Assembly: GCA_026874595.1 (NCBI GenBank)
Contig: CM049306.1
Span: forward strand, 15,337,019-15,401,018
Source of the DNA: Sipunculus nudus
Taxonomy: Eukaryota; Annelida; Sipuncula; Golfingiida; Sipunculidae
Length of the DNA: 64,000 nt
Direction: 5' to 3'
The position numbers and the translations under genes were made by a program. Every line of letters starts with the position of its first letter. The first letter of the stretch is position 1. The notes beneath the pieces are model-generated. The model did no database searches. It had not been told where the DNA came from and saw only the letters and a list, made by a program, of their open reading frames with translations. Positions 1 to 10,800 of this stretch are shown here, in pieces.

Positions 1-645
1 TGGCACCCCCAAACTTGTGCAGCAGTTACAGACCATCAGTCCCTATGATCATAGTAAGTATTGTGAAAATCCATCCAATGGTTCCTGAGAAATAAGCTTC
101 TAAATGTTTTTTCTATAATCAGCTCTAAAACGTAGAAAAATAGGTCAAGGTCACCCATCTTCGAACTTGACCGAGATTTTGTCAATATACATCTTCACCG
201 AAAAAATAAAATTCTTACGGTGAATCCTTTTCGAGATATCCCGCTCACAAGCCCAAAGTTGAAAAATCCAAGAAAAATTCATTAAAAATCAGAAATTGTA
301 GGTGGCGCCACCAAACTTGTATAGCAGGTACAGACTATCAGTCCCAATAACCATAGTAAGTTCTGTGAAAATCCACCAAATGGTTCCTGAGTAATAAGCA
401 TCTAAGTGTTTTTCTATAATCAGCTCTAAAATGTAGGAAAATAGGTCAAGGTCACCCATCTTCGAACTTGACCGAGATTTTGTCGATATACATCTTTACC
501 GAAGAAATAAAATTCTGACGGTGAATCCTTTTCAAGATATCCCGCTCACAAGGTAAAAGTTAACGGACGCCGGACGGACGGAAGGACGGACGGACAGTTT
601 AGGTGACGACAATAGCCCATCAGCCTAAGGGCTGAGGGCTTAAAA
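1..645 (+). mobile_element. H3 repeat: two approximately 302-bp tandem units, GGAC tract and terminal hairpin
   Basis: Two tandem units (starting near 12 and 314) with a 302-bp period share the sequence around AACTTGT and end in a GGAC-rich tract at 562-596. A hairpin follows at 614-640: arms AGCCC(A)TCAGCC and GGCTGAGGGCT, one bulged base and a 4-nt loop, then TAAAAA. Each unit carries AGGTCAAGGTCA (142-153, 443-454). The second unit begins with the palindrome GGTGGCGCCACC. The left end is outside the window. No coding potential; I read it as a non-autonomous mobile element but cannot name its family. Confidence 0.6.
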
Positions 646-1250
646 ACTAGTGGCTCTACCTGCAACAATTTTACAAAGCATCCATCTGTTCATCTGCCTT
701 GGATTAAAATCACTCATATCTCTGCCATGAATGGATTTATTCACCTGAAATTTTGCATGTGTATACATCCTGGATAGCTTTCTTGATTTTATGACAGGTG
801 GCACCACCTACATTCATGTTCATGCTGCAGACATCCATGCTAATATCTCAAGGACAGGTTTGACATATCCTCCTGAAATGTTGCATGTGTATATATTTTA
901 CATAGCTCTACAACTGATACAAATTTGGTAGCCCAACTGACTACCATTTTTGCATAGTGTCCATCTGTTCATCTGCCTAGGGTAAAATCACTCATATCTC
1001 ACCAGTGGTTCGACTTATCCACCTGACATTTTGCATATGTATATATCTTGGTTAGCTTTCTCTTTCAAATAATAGGTGGCACCACCTACAATCATGTTTA
1101 CGTCCCAGACATCCATGCTAATATGCATATTTTACTCTATTTCCTCTTGCCACTCAATCCATGCCTCACTTCACCCGTCCCACTCTGATTTCGGCGGATA
1201 CACATAGTTGCTTGTCGACTACCCGTATTCTAGTTAAATTTGCAATTCCA
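646..1250 (+). repeat. 3' part of a 280-bp-unit repeat family member
   Basis: Diverged copy of the repeat at 28085-30075. It shares the phrases for TGTCCATCTGTTCATCTGCC and TAGGTGGCACCACCTAC, and the distinctive end around GCTTGTCGACTACCCGTATTC near 1212-1232. It begins immediately after the H3 hairpin and A-run, so the H3 element appears to abut or interrupt it. Confidence 0.6.
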
Positions 1251-1776
1251 CATGTAATAATTTTAACTAGATACTTGCAATTCATTAGAATTTATGAAGT
1301 TTAGCTAAAATGCATTTCTGTAAGTTGATATGTTTAACATAAATATAATACAAGTATAAACACATATATATTCATATCACTCAGAATATAAAGTGTTGTG
1401 AGACTTGTATAGTAATAGATACATTCACTGTAGAGATTCCTTGGTCATTGCTTAAGGTCATTTAAGAAAATGTGCTTTAAATAAATAGAGTAAAACTGCT
1501 TTCAAAGTAGGAGGGATTTTAAAAAAAAATGAATTTTTTCCGACATGTTGGATAAAACTTAAAATACATACAATTTTTCAAATCACAGCATTAACTGATT
1601 CATGAGCTATGATATTAAACTGAATCTGATCATTCCACTGAATTCATTAACATATACCTAAAGATTTTATTTTAACCCTGTAACATTAAAAACATTCCCT
1701 CTTATTACTGTATTTACAAATACAGTATATACCATGCACATGGTCTACAGGTGACTGGAAACTAACAAATACTTAC
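1251..1776. other. AT-rich intron sequence, nothing recognised
   Basis: Lies in the FAM204A intron after exon 5. I see no coding, RNA or clear repeat signal. Confidence 0.5.
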
Positions 1777-1866
1777 TTCCCGACTGGCCAGTTGTTCACT
1801 TAGCTTCTCAGCTTCCTCAATGTCTCCGTTTGCAATGGCAGCATCTATCCTCTCTTCTAATTTTGT
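1777..1866 (-). CDS. FAM204A: FAM204A coding exon 5 (residues 156-185)
   Basis: Acceptor GTGTCTGCAG, donor GTAAGT. 90 nt, phase 0 at both ends. Encodes the helical block KLEERIDAAIANGDIEEAE and LSEQLASRE. The next exon, expected to start with LGVKI-like residues, is outside the window. Confidence 0.85.
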
Positions 1867-4800
1867 CTGCAGACACAACACCAAAACAGCCAATACAATA
1901 TCTCATCAGATTAATAAAGAGAAAAGTGGATGGTAAATTTATCTTTTTACACAACTTTGTTAATTTATACTGACACATGGTCATAAAGAAAAGCAGGAAA
2001 ATTTCATATTTGTCCTCATATGTTTTACCTAAATTGTTCTGAGCAAATGCAGTGATGTGTTAGCAGGTAAAATTACATATAGGTCTAAACAAACCATTCA
2101 TAATTAAAATAATCTGCATGGTGAAACACTGTGAACTCCATAACATCTTTCTGGTAGATTAATTAAGCTCTTTTATTAACCTTATTTTAATAAAACTTAT
2201 AGCACATATTAGTGTTCTACCATTATCTAAATTTATTTATAGATACTGAAAAATCTTGGCCCCATAAAAAATAGGTCAATGTAGGTAGAACAAACAACAA
2301 TTTAACTATAAATAATGTGACCAAAATCTGCATAAAATGAAAGCCCTTGCTGTTTCTTAGATTGTACTCTTATCATGCTTACTTGGTCAAATGACTAAGT
2401 CCAGCTTAACCTGAACTCAGCCAAAAATTACAGACCAGGAAACATTCAAAGAAAACTTACACAGATCGTTTCTGGAATCATTTCTATGAATATTAAACAA
2501 TTTGGCTAAATGAATTTACAAAAGATTTTTAAAAGTTCACTATTTTTTTAACCATAAATGAAAGTTGATGTAGGAAGTGCAACAAAACCTTAATCCCACA
2601 AGGTTTGACATATGACTGATATTTGCATTATTTTTGTTGATGCTAGCTCCTGCGGTTCCTGAGACTGTATGGGTTAATGAACAGAAGATGGCTGGCAGAC
2701 TACATTGCACCACAGCATAAGCTAAAACCTAGGCTGTTTTAAACATGATATGAATCATGTTAGAACAAAAACTAGATGTGTCGGAACAACACGAATGCCC
2801 CCACCTGGGGCAAATTAGAAACATTTGTAAAATTTTGAAAAATTTTTTAAGTTCAAGAGGGGTCGTATGGTCAAAAGTAGGTCAACAAGGGCAAAATGTA
2901 AACTCGATCTGTAACGGGTCATTATCAAGCAACACACCAAAAATCATGCCAGTATATGCAGGCATTGTGAAAAAAGTCCATACCCGGCATTTTCCATAAA
3001 AATTTCTGTCTTTCATGAAATTTTCTATGTTTAGGAGCCGTTAAACAATCAAAAGTAGGTCAACCGGGATGAAACGCGAACTCGATCTGTAACTGTCATT
3101 ATCTGCCCACACATAAAAAATCAGGGTGGTATCTGCAGGCATTGAGGAAAAAAAGTCAGTACATATGCATTTGTTATGAAAATTTCTATTTTTCATGAAA
3201 CTTTCTATGTTCAGGAGCAGTCAAATGGTCAAAAGTAGGTCAACTGGGACAAAACAAGAACTCGATCTGTAACTGGTCATTATCTGCCGACACACCAAAA
3301 ATCAGGCCAATATCTGCAGGTATTGTGAAGAAAAGTCTGTACAAGTGTATTTGTCATGAAAATTTATATTTTACATGAAATTTTCTATGTTCAGGAGCTG
3401 TAAAACAATCAAAAGTAGGTCAACTGGGACGAAACACGAACTCAATCTGTAACTGGTCAATATCTGCCCACACACCAAAAATCAGGCCAATATCTGCAGG
3501 CACTGCAAAAAAAAGTCTGTACATGTGTATTTGTCATGAAATTTCATATTTTTCATGAAATTTTCTATGTTCAGGAGCCGTAAAACGGTCAAAAGTAGGT
3601 CAACCGGGACGAAACGCGAACTCGATCTGTAACTAGTCCAAATCTGCCCACACACCAAAAATCATTATCTGCCTACACACCAAAAATCAGGCCAATATCT
3701 GCAGGCATTGCGAAAAAAGTCTGTACATGTGACGGACATGGGTAAAACTATATGCCCCGGCCACTTTGTGGCAGGGTGATTAAAAAATGAATATTTTATT
3801 CCACAGATTCTAATAATCTCTATTACCTTTTCTGCATATTTGCCCTTGTCAGTGCCCTTCAGGTGATCATTTATTCCAATGTACTGCCTGACTGCCATCC
3901 ATTCTTCCTGGTTCATTATCTGCCTACACACAAAAAATCAGGCCAATATCTGCAGGCATTGCGAAAAAAAGTCCGTACATGTGTATTTGTCATGAAATTT
4001 CATATTTTTCATGAAATTTTCTAAGTTCAGGAGCCGTAAAACGGTCAAAATTAGGTCAACCGAGACGAAAAGCGAACTCGATCTGTAACTAGTCTATATC
4101 TTTCCACACACCAAAAATCAGGCCAATATCTGCAGGCATTGTGAAAAAAAGTCTGTACATGTGTATCTGTCATGAATATTTCTATTTTTCATGAAATTTT
4201 CTAAGTTAAGGAGGCGTAAAACGTTCAAAAATAGGTCAATCGGGACGAAACGCGAATTCGATCTGTAACTGGTCATTATCTGCCCACACACAAAACATCA
4301 GGCCAATATCTACAGGCATTGCAAAAAAAAGTTCGTACATGTGTATTTGTCATGAAAATTTCTATTTTTCATGAAATTTTCTAAGTTTAGGAGCCGTAAA
4401 ATGGTCAAAAGTAGGTCAACCGGGATGAAACGCGAACTCCATCTGTAACTGGTCTATATCTGCCTACACACCAAAAATCAGGCCAATATCTGCAGGCATT
4501 GCGAAAAAAAGTCTGTACAACTGTTTGATTTTGGAAAGACGGAATGACGGACATGGGTTAAGCTATATGCCCCGCCCACTTTGTGGTGGGGGCATAAAAA
4601 ATGAATATTTTATTCCACAGATTCTAATAATCTTTATTACCTTTTCTGCATATTTGCCCTTGTCAGTGCCCTTCAGGTGATCATTTATTCCAATGTACTG
4701 CCTGACTGCCATCCATTCTTCCTGGTTCTCTTCATTTATTCCACTGTGTGAATAAGGAAAACCATGCAGAAATGTCTATGCTGAAGTTAATAAGTATTCA

Positions 4801-7800
4801 GATATTTTGTTTATTACTAACTTTTATAGCTACGTACATTCCCCAAATTCTTTTGGGGTTATTTTGCCAATGAATAAACTATCTCAAACATTTATTAATG
4901 TTCTCAAGTCGGATTTTGTGAAGATGGGAGTTGGCTTTAGCTGCAACAAAGAGTTGGATACTGGACATGATCCACTGTTTGGTTTTCAAATCATCAACAG
5001 TTTTGCTTTTAACACAGGTGTATTATTATGTCTGTAGTAATTTTGCCTATCATGCAGTGAATCATGAGCTGAACTTACAAAGAATGCAGTACTGGTTTTT
5101 AATATGAAAACTTCTGCTGACCTTGAGCTGGGTTTTGTAGCAGATCCTGTATCTGATGTACCAGTCTTCTTTTTCTTTGAAGTCTGATCTTCTGGGAATG
5201 ACACTCCTTGTTTAAAAAGTTCAGCTTTGTCATCAGAGCTGTTCAATTCATCTGCCACTTCAGGAGAAAATAAACATATGAGTTAGGGGGATTAAAGAAC
5301 TACCAGTATCCTGGCTAACCAAAAATTATCAATATTTTTTAAAAACTGAGGTTTAGAAAAACATTTTATTATTTGTAATCTATGTTGGTTATTTATGTAA
5401 TGAAAATTATCAAGATTTTGTGAAATATCTTTGTTCTGTACTATAGCTACAAATGTTGGATATTATAACCAATGAACCCATGTTACTGAATACTTTCAAG
5501 GTTGCCCATACCAGTAGTACTATAAGTAAAGAAGACTATTTTTACCTTTCTCTCACTTTTACCAAATGTCTTTCATCTTATCATTATCATAAAATATGCT
5601 AATTTCAAGCATGCATTCCATCATCTTAGTTTATGGCTTAAGATAATTAGCTTTTGTAAAAAATCAAACAATCCTATGATTACACAATTTATATTTCATG
5701 TCTCCTATACCAAAGGACTAACCAAATATCATTATCAACTTACCCCTTTTCAAGGCTTTTTGCTGAATAGTTCTTATCCTTTTTTCTGTAGAGCTCTTTG
5801 TGATCTGCTGTCTTCTGGCTTGTAAAGCTTGAAACTTCTGTGGGTCAGATATTTTAATAAAATTTAATTATATGTATTCATCAGAGTGAATTATACCTTT
5901 CAACATCCTGTTGTTTTGTCTCACCAATTTACATTAAAACAAACACCATCTGCTATTATTTGATTAGGATAATCATACTTTTAATGATAAAAACAAGGGA
6001 CCCATGGGTCACTGTGCTCAGCTGAAGTTGACCTTGAAGGTAAAAATCTAAAATAATATCAAATGGAGATTAAGTGTAAGAGGAAGAGGTAATATAGGCC
6101 ATGGTTGGTTTACATGATTGGTTTGTATTGATGAGCAAGAAATTGTTGCAAATAATTTATGTAACCTGACCATGTGTTTCCTAATGTTGAAACTGAAGCA
6201 TGTGAGCAGTTTGTGAACAAATGATCTGTATCATTACCATGATCATTATTAGCTGGCTTTTTGATTGACATTTCAGTAGTTTACACATTTGTTCAACTGA
6301 ATCTTTTTTTTGTATAATATATATTATTAAATATATATATGTTTTTTTTTATTTTATGAAATATATACAGTTGAAATATAACTAATTAACAACATACATA
6401 CAGGGTAAACAAAGTCTGATCTCCAATTCTGCTGAGGCAGGAAAATAATGAACAAATGTTTGTATTAGATCCTCATTCTTTTATCACATCAATTTTTTTA
6501 TTTAAGTTTATATTTCTATACATTTCTAATATAACATATATATCTGAATATATAGGCTGATTCATAATTCTCAATTGCATCATCATATATCTCTATCTTG
6601 TCAGACAACACCACATCATGCATACAAATTTATTGTTTTTAGCTCAGCTGACTGTAAGTCATCTGAGCTATAGTGATCACTCTTTGTCCGTCGTCCGTCC
6701 CTCTGTCCGTTAACCTAGCACAAATTGTAACTGCTGGACCTAGAATCTTGTTACTTGACATTCTGAGAGGTCACTGAAAAATCTCCTTGGAAACCAGAAA
6801 TCAGGTTTCTGTTACCCATATCCTTCGAGCTATGGGGCCCCAAAGTACCCCCCAGAATAGTCAAAAATTTCATACAAAAACTTCAATATCTCATTAACTT
6901 TATCACTGATGGTCATGATTTTTGGCATACTTATTGATCATGAGATGTTCCACCTGTTCCTGCAGACTGGTGGCACCACCTGTAATTTTTTATTTTTTTA
7001 CAAATTTTTTTCTCAATTTTTGAGACCTTTAAAAATGTGAACATCTGTTAACAGGGCACAAATCATAACAACTGGACCTAGAATCTTCATTCTTGACACA
7101 CTGAGAGACCTTTAAAAAGTCTCTGTGGAAACCAGAAATTAGGTCTCTGTTACCCATATCCTTTGAGCTATAGGGCCCTAAAGTACCCCCCAGAATAGTC
7201 AAAAATTTCATACAAAAACTTCAATATCTCATTAACTACATCACTGATGGTCATGATTTTTGGCATACTCATTGATCATGAGATGTTCCATCAGTTCCTG
7301 CAGACTGGTGGCGCCACCTGTATTTTTCATTTGTTACAATTTTTTTCTCCATTTTCGAGACCTTTAAAAATGTGAACATCTGTTAACCTGGCACTAATCG
7401 TAACAGCTGGATCTAGTATCTTGTTACTTAACATTCTGAGAGGTCACTGAAAAATCTCCTTGGAGTTGGAAACCAGAAATCAGGTCTCTGTTACCCTTAT
7501 CCTTCGAGCTATGGGGCCCCAAAGTACCCCCCAGAATAGTCAAAAATTTCATACAAAAACTTCAATATCTCATTAACGACATCACTGATGGTCATGATTT
7601 TTGGCATACTTATTGATCATGAAATGTTCCATCAGTTCCTGCAGACTGGTGGCACCACCTTTATTTTTTATTTTTTTACGAATTTTTTTCTCAATTTTTG
7701 AGACCTTTAAAAATGTGAACATCTGTTAACAGGGCATAAATCATAACAATTGGACCTAGAATCTTCATTCTTGACAAACTGAGAGACCTTTGAAAAGTCT

Positions 7801-10800
7801 CCATGGAAACCAGAAATTAGGTCTCTGTTACCCATATCCTTTGAGCTATAGGGCCCTAAAGTACCCCCCAGAATAGTCAAAAATTTCATACAAAAACTTC
7901 AATATCTCATTAACTACATCACTGATGGTCATGATTTTTGGCATACTTATTGATCATGAGATGTTCCATCAGTTCCTGCAGACTGGTGACGCTACCTGTA
8001 TTTTTTTATTTTTTACGAATTTTTTTCTCAATTTTTGAGACCTTTAAAAATGTGAACATCTGTTAACAGGGCACAAATCGTAACAGCTGGACCTAGTATC
8101 TTGTTACTTGACATTCTGAGAGGTCACTGAAAAATCTCCTCGGAAACCAGAAATCAGGTCTCTGTTACCCATATCCTTTGAGCTATGGGGCCCTAAAGTA
8201 CCCCCCAGAATAGTCAAAAATTTCATACAAAAACTTCAATATCTCATTAACTACATCACTGATGGTCATGATTTTTGACATACATATTGATCATAAGATG
8301 TTCTATCAGTTCCTGCAGGCTGGTGGCACAACCTGTATTTTTCATTTTTTACAAATTTTTTTCTCTATTTTTGAGACCTTTAAAGATATAAACATCTGTT
8401 AACAGGGCACAAATCATAACAACTGGACCTAGAATCTTCATTCTTGACACACTGGGAGACCCATGAAAAGTCTCCATGGAAACTTGAAATTAGGTCTCAG
8501 TTACCCATATCCTTTAAGCTGTATGGCTCCAAAATACCCCCCCCCCCCCCCAGAATAATAAACTAGATGTGTCGGAAGGACACGAATGCCCCCGCCTGGG
8601 GCAAATTAGAAACATTTGTAAAATTTTGAAAAATTTTTTAAGTTCAGGAGGTGTTGTATGGTCAAAATAGGTCAACAAGGGCAAAATGCAAACTCGATCT
8701 GTAACGGGTCATTATCAAGCAACACACCAAAAATCATGCCAGTATATGCAGGCATTGTGAAAAAAAGTCCATACATGTGCATTTTCCATAAAAATTTCTG
8801 TCTTTCATGAAATTTTCTATGTTTAGGAGCCGTAAAACAATCAAAAGTAGGTCAACCAGGTCGAATTGCGAACTCAATCTGTAACTGTCATTATCTGCCC
8901 ACACATAAAAAATCAGGGTGGTATCTGCAGGCATTGAGGAAAAAAGTCAGTACATATGCATTTGTTATGAAAATTTCTATTTTTCATGAAACTTTCTATG
9001 TTCAGGAGCAGTCAAATGGTCAAAAGTAGGTCAACTGGGACAAAACAAGAACTCGATCTGTAACTGGTCATTATCTGCCTACACACCAAAAATCAGGCCC
9101 GTATCAGCAGGCACTACGAAAAAAAGTCGATACATGTGCACTTTTGTATGAAATTTTCTATGTTTGAGCACCATCAACGGCCAAAAGTAGGTCAACTGGG
9201 ACAAAACGTGAACTCAATCTGTAACTGGTCTATATCTGCCCACACACCAAAAATCAGGCCAATATCTGCAGGAATTGCAAAGGAAAGTCAGTACAAGTGT
9301 ATTTGTCATAAAAATTTATATTTTACATGAAATTTTATGTTCAGGAGCCGTAAAACAGTCAAAAGTAGGTAAACTGGGAAGAAACGCGAACTCGATCTGT
9401 AACTGGTCCATATCTGCCCACACACCAAAAATCAGGCCAATATCTGCAGGCATTGGGAAAAAAAAGTCCGTACATGTGTATCTGTCATTAATATTTCTAT
9501 TTTTCATGAAATTTTCTAAGGTAAGGAGGCGTAAAACGGCTGTAAAACAGTCAAAAGTAGGTCAACTGGGAGGAAACACAAACTCGATCTGTAACTGGTC
9601 AATATCTGCCCACACACCAAAAATCAGGCCTATATCTGCAGGCATTGCGAAAAAATGTCTGTACATGTGTATTTGTCATGAAATTTCATATTTTTCATGA
9701 AATTTTCTATGTTCAGGAGCTGTAAAACAGTCAAAAGTAGGTCAACTGGGACGAAACGCGAACTCGATCTGTAACTGGTCTATATCTGCCCACACACCAA
9801 AAATCAGGCCAATATCTGCAGTTGTTGCGAAAAAAAGTCTGTTTATGAGTCTTTGTCATGAAAATTTCTATTTTTCATGAAATTTTCTAAGTTTAGGAGC
9901 TGTAAAACGGTCAAAAATAGGTCAACCAGGACAAAACACGAACTCGATCTGTAACTGGTCTATATCTGCCCACACACCAAAAATCAGGCCAATATCTGCA
10001 GGTATTGCGAAAAAAAGTCCCTACAACTGTTTGATTTCGGAAGGACGGAAGGACAGAATGACGGACATGGGTAAAACTATATGCCCCGGCCACTTTGTGG
10101 CGGGGGCATAAAAATTTGATACAAAAACTGCAGTATCTGAATAACTACAACCCTGATGGTCATGAGTTTTGGCATACATATTGATCATGAGATTTTTCAT
10201 CAGTTCCTGCAGACTGGTGGCGCCACCTGTATTTTTCGATTTTTTACCAATTTTTTCTCTATTTTTGAGACCTTTAAAATATGAATATCTGTTAACAGGG
10301 CACAAATCGTAACAACTAGACCTAGAATCTTCATTCTTGACACACTGAGAGACCTGTGAAAAGTTTCCATGGAAACCAGAAATTAGGTCTCTGTTCCCCA
10401 TATCCTTCAAGCTATAGGGCCCCAAAGTACCCCCCAGAATAGTCAAAAATTTCATACAAAGAGATCATGAGATGTTTCATCAGTTTCTGCAGACTGGTGG
10501 CTCCCTGGAAACCTTGAATTAAATTTCTGTGTCCTATATTCTTCAAGCTATGGGGCTTGTTTCAAATTTTACGAATTTTTTCTCTATTTTTGAGACCTTT
10601 AAAGATGTGGTTATCTGTCAACAGGGTACAAATTGAAACAAATGGACCTTGAATCTTCACTCTTGTCATGCAAGGAGGCCCATGAGAGTGTCTGGGGAAA
10701 ACTGAAATTAGGTCTCTGTTTCCCATATCCTTCACGCTATAGGACTCCGAAGTATCCCTCAAAATAATGGAAAATTTGATACAAAAGCTGAAGTATCTGA

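Noticed and set aside
3665-3931. Minus-strand ORF as a separate gene
   Set aside because: It is the duplicated FAM204A exon 4 read into neighbouring repeat; no start, acceptor or independent gene structure.
2771-4596. Regular 180-bp repeats as a CRISPR-like array
   Set aside because: Units are contiguous and diverged with no unique spacers, in spliced eukaryotic DNA.
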